Below, piece by piece: positions 34,339-47,892 of a stretch of DNA of 64,000 bases (positions are counted from its first letter, which is position 1; the number at the start of each line of letters is the position of its first letter). The notes beneath the pieces were generated by a model. That model saw only the letters and a program-made list of their open reading frames with translations, did not search any database and was not told where the DNA came from. The translations under genes and the position numbers were made by a program. Location of the stretch: positions 372,001-436,000 of the forward strand of contig NW_008805068.1 in assembly GCF_000004825.1 (NCBI RefSeq). The letters are read 5' to 3'. This stretch comes from Heterostelium album PN500. Taxonomy: Eukaryota; Evosea; Eumycetozoa; Acytosteliales; Acytosteliaceae.

Positions 34339-36284
34339 TAGTAATAACGCCGCCCAGTAGATAACAACTATCTACACTCTCTAAATATATATATCGTAAC
34401 CAATTTATTCAAAACCAACCAATAGCAAAACAACCAACCAAAACAACAACAACAACGACAACGACACAATAACTATTATTTTTAAAACAACAACCAACAA
34501 TAACAACAAACGAACAAACAATCTTCCTCCCATTTAGATTAACTATTTGTTATATTATTATTACTTTTTCATTAATCCAATACTTCCAATCAATTAATTA
34601 TTAGATTTAAACACTTTACTTTACTATTCAAAAAAAAACTAAACAAAACAAAAACAAACCAACCAACTATTACTGGAAATGGAGTGCTCTTTACCGTTAA
34701 CGAAATAGCATACATACCTGATATTCAATGGATTGGGTTTAAACCGCAAGATTCTCTTTACTCTCTCTACTCTTATCTCTATCTTCTATCTATTACTTTC
34801 TACCTATCCACTCTTGTACTCGCTTTCTCTGGTTTTAACGCTCTTTTTTTTCTTTATATATCAAAAAGCTCTAGGTAATCAATTACCATATCATCATTAT
34901 TATTTAGGTGTTGTTAAATATTCCCAAATACTCTATTATCTACCCTCTTAACCAAAAAATCAACAACAAAACAAAAGTATACTTTTTTTTTCTTATTTTG
35001 AATAAAATTTTAATATCTATGACCATTAACTTTAATTATAATCATTAGAATGACTGAGCAGTCATCAAACTTTATTTTAGATCTCTAAACTCATTTGAAT
35101 CAAAAATCTGAACTTGGAAGTATGATTACTATCATCATAACGAGTATTATTAACACTCTCCTCTTTTTTTTTTTTTTTTGTATTACTCATAGTTAAGTTA
35201 AGTTTACTCTTAAATATAAATACTACTATTAAGTATATTCAAAAAAATAAAGTTTTATTATTTTCTATTGTTAAATATTTACAAATACACAAGTTATATC
35301 TAATATTATGATTCTAACATATATTATAATATCTAATCTATGCTTTAAAGATATGATATCGTCTGACAATATTAATCGATTTCGATTGGTATCATTCGAA
35401 AGAGTAATGTCTTAAAAAAAACGATAACAATCGATACTATTTAGAATGCTATTGATAACACCAAAAGAAAGAGTGCAATTGCCAACAGTTGCTTTGCAAA
35501 CAATGTGTTATTCTTGTGATAGTTTCTAGTTTGTTGGAATCCTAAGTCATCTTCCTATTATATTAATGTTTCTTTCTAATTAGTATTGATTCAAAGTGGT
35601 ACCAATCGTACTAATTATTACATACAATATATGTTGGTTTAGATACTGATGAAGAGTTCCATTTATTCTGATAGATATAATGTGAAATCCAACTGTTGTC
35701 TTTCATCTTTGTTTTAATCAAAATTGATCAAAATCGAACTACAACTTCAAAAAAAACATATAACAAAAAATATGATCGCAATTTTAATTGATCAAGATTT
35801 ACAAAAAACAAAACAAAAAAAGTTTTATTAAAAATTGGTATTATTATTTATTTATTTATATAAAACAATGTAACCTCTTTTGTTGAATGTCTTTTACTCG
35901 GATGGTCTGTTCGGATTGCATCATCATCATCATCATAGACTAAACTAGAAAATATAAATATATTTTATTCTTGTACCGATTTTTGCACACATAATTTTTT
36001 GTTTCGAAATCAAATAATTCCTTTTTTATTTTTTCGAGTGGAACTATGTTCATGATGAACTTTTTTGGGGTTAGAACCCAGCTGATGAACACTCTAAAAA
36101 GATTCCATTTTGAAATCTGCAAAGTTTAAAAGTGATTTTTATTAATTTTGTTTTTTCTATAAATAAACCATTTTCATTTCCAAGAAATCAATATATCGAT
36201 AGTATTAGTAATTACACAAATAAATACAATATCTTTATTTATTTTATCTTTATTAATTAAACAATAATATATAATATTAGTAAA
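34339..36284. other. 1.9 kb intergenic region
   Basis: Holds the rbm39 3' region (AAC-rich to about 34660), a pyrimidine-rich stretch 34750-34860 with a 64-codon open frame I cannot assign, and AT-rich sequence with the FAXC-like promoter. A CAT repeat lies at 35919-35936. An imperfect hairpin at 36036-36094 is listed separately. No tRNA or protein gene is recognised. Confidence 0.4.
36036..36094. other. Imperfect hairpin in intergenic DNA
   Basis: GAGTG at 36036 pairs with CACTC at 36090, GTTCAT with ATGAAC inside it, and GGGTT with AACCC at the centre. The element contains the palindrome GTTCATGATGAAC. It could fold as an RNA or be a degenerate inverted-repeat element. It is not matched elsewhere in the window. 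Confidence 0.3.
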
Positions 36285-37263
36285 ATGGAATCTATTATTC
36301 AAACAATAGTAAACAATAAAGTACAAGTATTGACTTCCACAATTGTAGTACTTGCTGGTGCCAAACTTTTAAGTTCATTCTTCAAAAAAGAACCTGTAAA
36401 TGTCCTTTTATTCGATCATTATAATTTAAACTAATTTATTTTTTTGAAAAAAACAAAGGTTTACGAAAGAGATATTGTCTATATTTATGACTTCCCACAG
36501 TCATCGATGCCAGTGATTCATTCTTCACCTTTCGTATTGAAAGTAATCACTTTCATGAGATATGCTAATATTCCATACAAAGTAATCAGTATGTTAATGA
36601 TCATTTTTATTCAAATTCATTTGTAAATATATTAACATTTGACCTCTGACAGATTCAATGGAGAATGGACCAAGAGCTAAGAAACCATTCATCAGATACA
36701 ATGGAGAGTTGGTTTCAGATTCACAGAATATCATTGAATTCCTCACAGAGAAGTTCAATGTTACATCGTTGAAGCTGAAGGATGAGCAACAAGAAGCAGA
36801 GGCACATTTATTGAGACGTTACATAGACGATGCTTTCTATTGGAGCTTGGTTTACTCTCGTTGGTGTGATCCAGTGTTCTCACCGGTTGCCGTTAGAGGT
36901 ATGTTGGCCGGTGTACCACCGATGTTGTTCGGTATCATTTCGAGAATTGCCAAGTCAGCCGTCGGCAAACAGTTGTACAATGCCGGAATTGGACGTTGCC
37001 CACGCGAGGAAATCTACAGTGTCGCCGTCAAGGATGTCAATAGCATTGCCAAACGTCTTGGTGACAGCCAGTTCCTCTTCAACGACAAACTCTCGGTTGT
37101 GGACATCTCTTTATTCTCAATGTTGGTGCAACTCTACTATGCAATCGAACCGACACCAATCTCCAAAGCAATCAAATCCAACAAGAACTTGGTTGACTAT
37201 ATCGAAAGAATTCAAAACATTTTCAAGCCATGCGATTTCGTATGCTCGAGCAGATCTGCTTAA
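36285..37263 (+). CDS. FAXC/metaxin-like GST-fold membrane protein
   Basis: Exons 36285-36395, 36459-36588 and 36653-37263 give 283 residues. An N-terminal hydrophobic segment (VLTSTIVVLAGAKLLSSF, residues 15-32) precedes a thioredoxin-like GST N domain of the failed-axon-connections type. That domain reads VYIYDFPQSSMPVIHSSPFV, MRYANIPYKV, RAKKPFIRYNGELVSDSQNI and IEFLTEKF. The all-helical C domain contains RYIDDAFYWSLVYSRW, CPREEIYSVAVKDVNSIAKR, and FNDKLSVVDISLFSML. The family is widespread and poorly characterised. Animal members act in axon development, and related forms sit on mitochondrial or other membranes. Catalytic GST activity is not assured. Confidence 0.85.
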
Positions 37264-37394
37264 ATAAAGTACCTATTTATTTTGATAATGAATGAATGAA
37301 TCATCATTGTTTTTTTTAATTGTTAAACATATATTTGATATAAATATATAATTTTTTTTCTTTCCGCTTCCTCCAAGAGGAAATAACTAGTGTT

Positions 37395-39335
37395 TTATGA
37401 TTTGGAATTGACGTCGACCGATGGTGGAAGATAAAGTCCAATGATAGCCAATATTAAATAGGTAAAACTCAATATGGCAAACAGGAGGAATGGAATCGAG
37501 TTGGTGACGGACAATGTGAAGATTGCACCGGATATTGCCGGTCCAAATGAACGGAGCAGTGAGTTCAACGATTGTGAAGTACCCTGAGTCAGTCCCTGGA
37601 GTTCAGGCTTGGCGGCATTTGCGACCATTCCACCGACGATCGGCAAACACTGCATGAAGCCAATAGAGGTGAGCGGCACAATAATGCAGATAAGTACCCA
37701 AACCATTGCTTTACCTTGCATCAAATATCCAGTGTAAGTGAGTGGGAATACCATCATACCGATACAGAGTAGAACCGTTCCAAGTAGATATTGTTTCTTC
37801 AGTCCGATACTCTTGGAAAGTCGCTTAAAGAATGTTATTTGGAATAGGAATCCAACGAATCCGAGAATCGTAAAGATGATACCATTCTCTGATGCATCCA
37901 TTCCCAGACCACGGTGTTCAATGCTGAGTGAAGCAAACAAGACAAACGAGAGGAGAAGACCTCCATTGCTGAAACTATTGACACTTCCAAGCAGCAGGAG
38001 CATCATAATCTTTTTGTCCTTTGAGAGAATTCTCAGACCTTCGATCAACGAGAAATCCTTTTGAGTCTTTGAGATTTCCACGGCGGAAATGCCTGCCTTG
38101 GCAAACTTTGGATGAGTCTCTGGATGCAAGAAAAACATGAGAATCGCAGAGCACATGACAATTCCACCACCAATAATACAAGGATAGATATAGGGATTCG
38201 GTTGATTCTGTGCCAGCTTCACAACGAAACCACCCAACGACGAACTTAAGCATCTCGACAACGCGAAAATCGCACCAAGGTATGCAAAAATAGTGGGTCT
38301 ATTTCGTTTGTCAATCATGTCGGCAAGCGTCGCCTGACACAATGCTGTCGTATTACTGAATATACCCTCTGCAAATCTAACCAACATTGCCAAATAAACA
38401 TTTGGCATAAATGCAAAAATAATTGTACCAATCGAAGTTGATATTAAACTTAATAATAAAAATGGTTTTCTACCGAATCTATCTGAGAGATGACTATTTT
38501 CAGGAAATGATATTAATTTAGTTGGTTAGTTAGTTAGTTTGTTTGTTTGATTGTTTTTTATCCAATATTCTTTGGAAAGAGTTATAATATCTTACCCCAA
38601 TGTAAATGAAGAAAAGAAACGCGCCAATGAATAAATTCCAATGAGTAAACCAGATACGAAACCGGTTTGACTCTCGGTGAATCCCCAACGCTCCTTTAGG
38701 ATCTCTGGAAGAAAAGGTTGCACCAATGTGAGTGATAGACCGTCGGAGAGCACCGCTGCATAGACAACGGCAACACGAATCCATTGCTGACGTGTTATTC
38801 CTGGATTTTCACCTGTCGATTGATTCAACTTGTTTGATTCTTCGTCTCTCAGGCTGATCTCTTCGATTGACGATGCCAACGATTTCTTGTTGGCAGCAGG
38901 TTCTGAATCGTTGTCAGAGAAGGAGTCGGAGGCTGGAGATCTCGGTGAGTTCGTCATCGATGGCGAACGACTGAGATTGGATTTCGGTGACAATGCAGAG
39001 TCAAAAGTCTTTGGTGAGTTTGGAGTGAGACTGATATCCTGCAGTTCAATGTCAATATTGGTGTTGATGTCACCATCGCTGTTGTCATTGCCATTGGTTG
39101 CATCGCTTATCAACATTTCTTTTTCCAATTTTTTCGTCGATTTCTTTTTCGACGGACTGTTGTCATCGCCATCGTCATAGCCATTTTCATTGGTGAGAAT
39201 GATCGATCCAAGATTGTTGTTCAACGCCTCCTCATAGGAATCTGTCAAGTTGTTATTGTCATTGTCGTTATCTTCATTGGTGATATTGTTATAATCTGGA
39301 CTATCTTTCATTGATCTGGATTCATTCAAAAACAA
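37395..39335 (-). CDS. Major facilitator superfamily transporter
   Basis: Exons (minus strand) 39335-38596 and 38493-37395 give 612 residues. A long acidic, Ser-rich cytosolic N terminus (about 170 residues) has many SP sites (SPKT, SPRSP, SPSM), suggesting phosphorylation. Then come twelve predicted membrane segments: VAVVYAAVLSDGLSLTLVQPF as TM1, the MFS signature GHLSDRFGRKP in loop 2-3, RFAEGIFSNTTALCQATLAD around TM4-5, and SLLRSFGPAISGAIFTLSV near TM11. Overall arrangement resembles the ZIFL/TetA-like or MFSD10/14 branch. Substrate is unknown. The start at MFLNESRSM was taken because it opens the frame; Met9 is an alternative. Confidence 0.87.
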
Positions 39336-40651
39336 CTAATTTTAGTTTTTGCTAGATAAATAAACAAACATGAAACTATTTAAATAATATAAGATTTTAA
39401 TTGTTGAAATAAGTTAATTATAAATAAATGAAAAAAAAGTAATAAATTAAATAGGATGCATTCAAATATTTGAATGAATATTAAATAAATAAATAATAAA
39501 TATGTGAAAAACTAAAAAAACTATAATAATATAATATATTTATTTTATTAATAAAATTAATTAATTAATAGATAAATTTAAATTTAGAAATTCGTTTTAT
39601 CTGGATAAATATTTAAAGAAGAAGTAGAAAATTAAGTATATAAGTAAAGTTAAGTTTAAGTTATATTACTTGTATTTTGATGATGATGATGATTCAACAA
39701 AAGTGGTTGTTGGTGTTGTTGTTATTAAAAGAGAGTGAAGACAACAATGACATGATTACTATTCTGTCTGTGTGTGTTTCATGGGAAAAAGAAAAAAAAA
39801 AAAAAAGCAAATTAAATTAACTATTTTTTTTTGTTTTTTTTTGGCAATATTCTGTTCTATTGTTCTATTTTCTTGCTTTTTATTAATTATCACACTTTTT
39901 GAGTAAACGATGTTTTGCTTTTATCAGCATTGATAAGCTTACACACACTTGCCCATGACAAACAAATTTTGTGTGTTTTATTGTCGAAACCAAAATTAGA
40001 GATTTAATTATATGATGACCACCATACCAGGTCAGTTTTTGGTTTTGTTGTAAAACTTTTTCGTGAAACCACAAAAAATTCATTTTTTTTATTTTTATTT
40101 TTCTTCACCATATATAATGAGCTTTAGGAGATCTGCAATAAAAACAAAAAAAAAAAAACAAGTGATTTCATTTTTCATTTTCATTTCATTTCATCTGATC
40201 AATTATTAATTCCAATGTATCTTATCACACATATCAAAATGTCTTATAAGACATTTCCACAAACTACAGTTTGTTTTTAATAGTATAGTTGGTAAACAAT
40301 TCAATTAACTAGTTTTCTCAAATCAATCTATCAATCAATCCAAAGAGTCGACTTTAAGATTAATTGAATGGTATTTTGCAAGTCCCAGTTTGTTTTTGTT
40401 GATATCACACAATAGTCAGAAAAGATATTTATATTTTAGTATGAAAATCAGTAAATCAGTTTATTTATATACATTTTTTTCTTGATTGTCTGGGATTGTT
40501 TGTTGATTCAATTATGGATCGAAGTCAGTTAGCCAGCTAGCTAGTTGACGTTTGGAAATTTACAATATTGTTGTTATGTTATTAGTTGTTATTGTTGTTT
40601 TTGTGTTAAAGATATAACTATAAATTATAAATATATATATATATATATTAA
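39336..40651. other. 1.3 kb intergenic region
   Basis: Between the MFS gene start and the syntaxin gene end, both minus strand. AT-rich with homopolymers (39788-39805, 39826-39841, 40144-40160). A 66-codon minus-strand frame at 39883-40083 looks unremarkable and has no recognisable relative. No gene is called. Confidence 0.45.
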
Positions 40652-41815
40652 TCATTTTCTAAGAGATAAGTATAGAATAAGAGCAAGTACACCAGCTACT
40701 ATAAAGAGAATGAGTGCAAGCCAACATAGTTTGGTTCTGGCGGATCTCTGATATTGAGAGGCCTTCTTTATCTGCATTACACCTTCATGAGTGTTCTCCG
40801 ATGCAGCGTAGATGTTTGATTCTATGTTATTCAATAGATAGCCATCGTTTATCACCATAGTATGAAGATCGGCAAAGATTTCACCGATCTCCTGGATTGA
40901 CTTCTCGATCTCTCGAATGCCTTGCTCTCGCTCCTGAATGATCGAGTATTGATATTCACGTTCCGATTCGATCTGTGCCAATTGTTGTCTTCTAGTTGCT
41001 TCCATCAAACTCTGGGTTTCTTCCAACTTGTCAGCTTCTTCATAGTATGGGATCTGTTGTTGATTACCTCTATATTGTTGTTGTTGTTGATGTGGTGAAA
41101 TAACATTGCTACTTTGCTGTTGATGTTGCGTAGTTGAAAATGGAATTGGTGTCTCTCTCTCTTTCTTTGTTACTACTTGAGCTAGTTCTTTAAATTGTTT
41201 TAATCCATTGTTAAACTCTTTAACCAATTTTTGGTATGCTAGTTTCTTAAAGATAAAAAAATTAGTAAAAACAAACAACGAAAATGATAAGAAATTAAAC
41301 AACTATAAAACTTTAACAACATACTGTTCTTTGATCTTGTGATTTAATTGCAAGAGAATTCAATGTTTTTGCTTTTGGTGATTCTTTTGATATTAATTGT
41401 GTTGTCGTAGATACACATGATCGACTTTTTATATAATTAGTAATTAAAATCAATATTAATATTAATTTTTATCAATTTTATCAATATTAGATATATTAAA
41501 AAATAATTACATTTTTTGTCTTGTTTCTTGATTATCTCTTTGGGTACCGATTTGTTGAACAAGGTATGAAAGGTTCGATATTGAATTATTAATTTGTTGG
41601 ATTGCTTTTGTTAAGTCTTGATACTCTATACATTTATATATATCGTTACTTCCACCTCCACTTCTATCTTGTTGGTATCCATTTGAATTTCCTACTCCTG
41701 AATTTGGATATCCATTGTTATATTGATAACTTCCACCATGTTCATATCCTGATCTATTATAATTATTATTATAATTATTATAATTATTGTTATAACTACT
41801 ATTATTATTATTCAT
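40652..41815 (-). CDS. Syntaxin (Qa-SNARE, syntaxin-7-like)
   Basis: Exons (minus strand) 41815-41511, 41424-41325 and 41245-40652 give 332 residues. After an Asn/Tyr/Gly-rich head (1-60) comes an Habc-like domain (IYKCIEYQDLTKAIQQINNS, LNSLAIKSQDQRT, KLAYQKLVKEFNNGLKQF). The SNARE motif follows: IIQEREQGIREIEKSIQEIG then EIFADLHTMVINDGYLLNNI, with the zero-layer Gln. A C-terminal anchor WLALILFIVAGVLALILYLS ends in LRK. The sequence is closest in form to endosomal/late-endosomal syntaxin 7, which drives endolysosomal fusion in amoebae. The head and the His/Gln linker before the SNARE motif are low-complexity additions. Confidence 0.9.
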
Positions 41816-42501
41816 TTTTTAATAAAATAAATATAATTATTTCTTTCAAATTTAATAAAATAAAAGTAAAAAATTAATAATTTTAAAAAATTTAGTATTT
41901 AATTGAATAATAATTGGATGTAGATACATATTACATAAATACACCCAAATAAAATTCCAAAGAATAATTCATTTTATTATTTTTTGAAATAAATTCAATA
42001 AATTGGTGTATTTAAACGAAAAAATATGAGAAACCACTTCTATTTTTTTAAGATTATCTCTCATGAGAATTATAAGATTCATTGGACTGTTCTTACGAAT
42101 TTTTTGATCTTACAAAAAAAAAAAATGAGAAACTGAACAATTTAATCTAGATTTTATTTATATTAGAAAAATTAATTAAATAAGTTATTTATTTTTTGGA
42201 AATCCCTAATGTTTAATAATATGTTAAAGATTATCTATCTTAAATGGCGCTCTAATGTACATAAGAGAGAGAGATTCGCCTAAAAATCAAAATTTATCAT
42301 TAATTTGGAAAATAAATTTATTTTTATATCTTTTTTGATTATAATCATTTTATATCTTTTTAAGTTTTTCAACATAATAGTATATTGTTGTTTGTTTTAA
42401 TATTAAAGTTTTTAGTTAGTGTTAGTTTAGTTATATAGTTTTAGTATATACAACTATATACTACAACTACTACTAAAAAAAAAAAAGGTTGTTTTTATTG
42501 T
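41816..42501. promoter_or_regulatory. Divergent spacer between syntaxin and codanin-like genes
   Basis: 686 bp of AT-rich sequence between divergent genes. TATATACA-like boxes near 42444 and an A run just before the downstream ATG fit a promoter. No gene is seen. Confidence 0.4.
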
Positions 42502-45500
42502 ATGGATAACAACAGTGGAAGTAGTAATACAAATATTCAAAAAGGGAAACCAATACCAACGATATCACAAACACCCACCACTTCATCATCATCAATAGCA
42601 ACAACAATAGCAACTGAAGAACAACAACAGCAACAACAACAACAACAACAACAATTCGATTCAAACAATGATTTTAAATCAATAGTTTCATTAATTTTTA
42701 GTGGTAAGATTCCATTGACTTTAGCGGTTCAATGGTTATCATCAACTAAATCAACGAAATACTCTATTTCAAATGATGTATGTTTAACTTTAATAAATAA
42801 TATATTAATATATGTTAATATGTACTAATTATTTATTATTTAATGTAATAATAATAATAATAGTATACATCAATTAGAGAACTTAATCAAAGATCACCAT
42901 TACAATTCTCACACTACTTGGTAGATGAACTTAGAAATGCATATAATCATCTATTCACAAGTAATAATACTATATTAAGTAATAGTATTACTGGTAGTGG
43001 TGTTAGTGTTAGTGGTGGAAGAAGTAATCTTCAACAACAACAACAACAACAGATACCAAAGATAGTCAATGATTTCCCTCCATTACCAAGTAAACCAACA
43101 AACAAAGATAAAGATAAAGAAAAAGATAAAGAAAATAGTAATCAACATCAGCAACAACAACAACAACAATCAGGTTTAAAACTAAATAATTTACCAATAA
43201 TAACAAAGATTGAATCAGATCAAATAGATTCTATAGTTGAATTATACTCTAATATCTTATTTAATAGATTGTATCGTAGTAGCTTGATGTCAGAGTTAAA
43301 CTTTCTCATAAAGATACTCAGCTCTCTTCAGAAACTGTTACATCTACTTTCACAATGGCATCAGTTATCGGCCACACCAGAACAACAACAACAACAACAA
43401 CCATACCAACTATTTACCAACTTATCATGGACACTTCATTTTGTATTGCGAACACTCTTTGCCATACGACCACTACTAAATACATTGAACCCAAGATTAC
43501 TATTACAACTATCTGATAATCAAATGTAACTAACCATAAACTAAATAACTAATAATAGTTACTTATTACTAATAACATTTAACTTTCGAAATTCAATTGA
43601 AAAAGTATTGACAAGTTCGATAAGATGTTATCGAGTAGTTTGAAAATGACAGGTCAGAGACTGCTGGATGATTATAAGGTGTTGCTGGGTGCAGGCGAAA
43701 GCAAGAAGAATATCAGTCGTATCACGTCGCCCTTTAGATCGTTGGGCGAGCTCGATAATCCCTATCATAAGAAGCTGAGAAAGTCAGAGGATACGCAGAT
43801 CTACACCAATCGTGAGAAGTCGCTCGATTCATTCCACGAGTTGCTCAGGGTGTTCCAAGTGGATCCGAGGTCGCTCAACCCCAATCTGACAGCCAGCATC
43901 AATGTGGGTTCGCTCAACGCCAAGACCCGCGAGTTCTTTGCCAACTTGAATCGCAACAATCTCTGGTGGTTCTGTGACTTGTTCATCGATCAGTACCAGC
44001 AGTGCAAGCAGTCGGAGATCGACGACAAACTGAGTGCATCGCGTCAACAACAGCACACCATGGGTGGTTCCGCTGCCGCTGCAGTGCTGTCGTCATCCTC
44101 CATCGATTCCTCTCTGAATCAATGGAGTCAGGGTGCACCCGACAAAATGGCATTACTCCAGAAGCGTATGGAACAAGGTTCATCTAATAACAACCAATCG
44201 CAACAACAACAACAACAACAACAAGCACAACATCAACAACAACAACAACAATCTATTAATACAGTTAATACTACATCAACAGAGAAGATGAAACTATTAC
44301 AAAGTAGAATGGAAACACCTAATTCAACACCGACACCAACATCTACACATACTTCAAAGCCAAAGAAGACTGTCATTCCATTTGGTATTACTTCACCATC
44401 TAAACATCAGAATCAACATCAACAACATCAGCATCAGCATCAACATCAACATCATCATACTCATAGTCATAATCATAGTCAACAACAGCAACAACATACT
44501 ATGAATATTAATCATAATCAACAGCAGCAACAGCAACATCATCAACAACAACAACAATCTTCAACTATATCATTATCATCAACATTATCACATAATACAA
44601 ATACATCTTCATCTTCAACAACCACAGCATCATCATCATCATCATTAGCAGGTTTAAATAATCAATATAGTAGATTAATGTCATTCTTTGGTATTAGAGA
44701 ACATTTCTTTCTATATTTTATATTGGCTTATGATAATCATCAGTTCTATCATCATCTGCAATCATCGTTGGTCGAAAAGATAACAATACTTCAAAGCTGT
44801 CAATGCAGTAACAATCATAATCATTCGGACTACCACGAGCGTGTCACTCATCTCAAGAGTCTAATGAGGTTGTTGGCATTCATCTATATGCTGCCTACCG
44901 AGAACTACCAGAAACACTCGATGGCGCTGCAATCACCGTCGTTCGCCGAGATAACAACGCGTACCGGCTTGTTACCACCGCCTTTCGATGTACGTGCGAT
45001 GCTAATGAGTGCAATCTCCTCAGAGTCACTGGCAGTGGCGGTGCCGTGTGTCATCGAGTTTGTGAGGATGGCCGACAACGTCACACGCGAAACCAGCTAC
45101 TTCCAGGAGCTGATAAACATCCTCAAGAACATCTATATGCTACCGACGATAATACCGACTGCGACACAGCCATTCTTCAACTACACATCGATATTCATCC
45201 AGCTCGAGCTGGAGCAATACTTTGAGTCGTCGAACCAGTCACCTTTCAACTCGACACACATCGCACTGCCTTTTGCCGGTTCATCGATGTTCTCCGTTGG
45301 TAACTCACCGACAACCGGCAATACACCGAGAACACCTACAACTCCATCGAAAAACAACAACAACAACAACAACAGCAATAACAATAACAATACACCTACA
45401 TCACCAACACATACGAAAACACCATCGAAATCAAACAGTAGTACAACTAATAATCTATCGGCTATCGATTTGAATCCAAATGTTGGGTATTCATTGCTTT

Positions 45501-47725
45501 GGTCATATCCAAGCAATAGTTATCTTCAAGACATTCAAAGATTGTTGAGTGAATCGGCAGAGTTTGCAAATGCTCTAGCTACTGCTTCCGCTGCTTCTTC
45601 GTCGACTGGTTCACCTGGAAATCTGAGTGAATCAAATACACCGGTTTCTTCACCATCCAAACAACTGCTGTCTAACAAACGCAAACAAATCGTTCCAGTC
45701 AAAAAGATTACACCTTTGGCTTCACAACCAAGTGGTTCGGATAGCAGTGAAAACAGTCATCTACAGAATCAACTAGAGTGGTGGTTCTTCTGGAGTCATC
45801 CCGGTCTTGCAAAGCTCTCGAATCTTCTTCAAGATACACTGCTCCCGTTCTTCACAGAGATGATATTCAATCTATCGATACCGATAACCATTAAGCTGTC
45901 GAATAGCTATCTTGAAGACAATAGGAAGTTGGTATCACCGACTTCGTCACCTTCCAAACCAGCTGGTGCTACTCAGCAACAACAACAACAACAAGACGGT
46001 GGATCTACACAGCAACAGCAACAACAACAGCCAGTTGAGAGTCAATCGTTGATAATCGAAGGTTCAAGACTACAAGAATTGGTGATATCGGTGCAACAAA
46101 GACTGAGAAGTCAAGCATCGGAGAAGGTTATGCTCTACTGCCAGAACAATGTTAGATCGCTCATTTCCATGTTGACACCGATCGATATTGACGACTCGGT
46201 GCTGTCGGTTGCGACATCGATGATCAGCCGAAGATTGATGCGACAAGCCGACTCTATATGCTTGCCTGAAGTGTTGCAAAAGGCAAGAGTGTTGGCAATC
46301 GAGATCATCGCCAAGAAGCAGACGGTATCGCTCAACAAGACGTCGCTGCAACTTCTCAACATGTCGATGTCCGATGTGACAAAGAACAACCAGCAGAACT
46401 ACACAGTGGTTGGCGTTGCACAGAGTCACTTGGCTGTGCTCGAGGAGGTGTTGGATCTACGTGGAGTCTGCACCAAGCTGGAGCAATACACTGAACAGAT
46501 ATCGACTTTGTTGGATGCCGAACATCAACATCTCGACGACAATGATAATCTAATTGCATTTGCACTGACTCCACTCGAACCCAAGCTTCTGAGTGACATA
46601 ATGACAGCTCTTCTCAAAGCGAATTCACTTCTTGGCATCGAAGTATTCGGTGTTATCGTTGAGAATCCATCGACACAACTAAAGAATACTCTACCGATTC
46701 TTTTCAAACTTGTCGTTCATCTCCTATCCAATATAATGATGTACGAATACAAGTTGAATCCACCACAACTTCCACCACTTCCATTGGATAACAATAACCT
46801 AGGTAATTCAACAACAACAATAACAACAACAACATCATCGTCATCGTCATCATCAATAGCAACAACAACAACATCATTATCATCGAGCCAAAACACTACT
46901 GTACAACAACAGCAGCAACAACAGCAAGAGGTTACAATGGCACTGGAGGAGTTACAACAACCATTGCCTATCAATCGACTTACAGGTCACAAACTCGGAG
47001 GTGTATTCGTTGATCTCATTAAGAAGATGGTTAAACTACATTCTGATTTTAGTGTCTTGATTCCACAGTATCTACTATCACACAGCCGTGTCTTTACCAT
47101 CGTAACACAATCGTCTACCTTCACATTGGAATGGTTGCATTCCTATGACTGGATACTCTTAACACTCCTACAAGACAATGTAATCGATTGTATCTCAATT
47201 GAAGGTTGTTGGAATAATCTATTCGATCGTTGTTTTACATTTTTAATTGAACTATCATCAGCATCAACATCAACATCATCTTCTACCTCTTCATCAACAG
47301 AAATAATAGATAATAATAATAATAATAATATTGATAACAATAGTAAATTACTTCAAATTCAAACATTACAATCACTTTTGAAAGTAATTTGTGAATTTAT
47401 AAAGTTATATCATTTCCATTTCCAAGCACAACAACAACAACTACCAATTATTATTACCTCAACAACAACTGTCATAACAATAAGTGAAGACACAACAACA
47501 ACAACTAATAACAATAACAATAATAGTAATAGTAGTGGTAATAAGCATCCATATAGTAAATTAGATTTCAATCTTTGTCTCGAGAGTTTCCTTCAGAGAC
47601 TAATGAAAATCAAATCATCCGATAGATTCAAATCGATAACTGATCTATCGATCACCATTGACCAATCGATACAATACCTAAACAATCAGATTCAATCAAT
47701 ATTTAAACAACAGCAACAAAAATAA
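42502..47725 (+). CDS. Probable codanin-1 (CDAN1 / discs-lost) homologue
   Basis: Exons 42502-42777, 42864-43525 and 43606-47725 give 1685 residues. It is an all-helical protein broken by Gln, His, Ser and Asn runs. Parts that resemble codanin: the N-terminal FSGKIPLTLAVQWLSS helix, a FPPLPSK motif, NREKSLDSFHELLRVFQ, then NLWWFCDLFIDQY. Late in the protein LFKLVVHLLSNIM and VDLIKKMVKLHSDFSVLIPQ precede EWLHSYDWILLTLLQDNVID and ISIEGCW, which line up with the human C-terminal REWDLLLFLLRELVEKG..EIEACL. Codanin-1 binds the histone chaperone ASF1 and is mutated in congenital dyserythropoietic anaemia. The assignment rests on remembered sequence and domain order, so it is moderately sure. Confidence 0.65.
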
Positions 47726-47892
47726 TAATAATAACAATAATAATAATATTAATAATAATAATAACAAAGTTTTCTTTCTATTTAAAAGTAAATTAATTAA
47801 ACTAATATATAAGTTTTAAAGAAGAGTAAAATAAACAAGTACTTTTCTAAATATATATAATTTATCATTTTTATATTATTGTTGTTATTGTT

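Noticed and set aside
34684-34878. 64-codon frame after rbm39
   Set aside because: Pyrimidine-rich stretch in the presumed 3' region; no family and no splice context.
35919-36094. Box C/D snoRNA suggested by ATGATGA-like and CTGA-like motifs
   Set aside because: The motifs come from a CAT repeat and a palindrome; no terminal stem with correctly spaced C and D boxes is present.
39883-40083. 66-codon minus-strand frame between MFS and syntaxin genes
   Set aside because: No recognisable domain, no splice partner, and short homopolymers on both sides.
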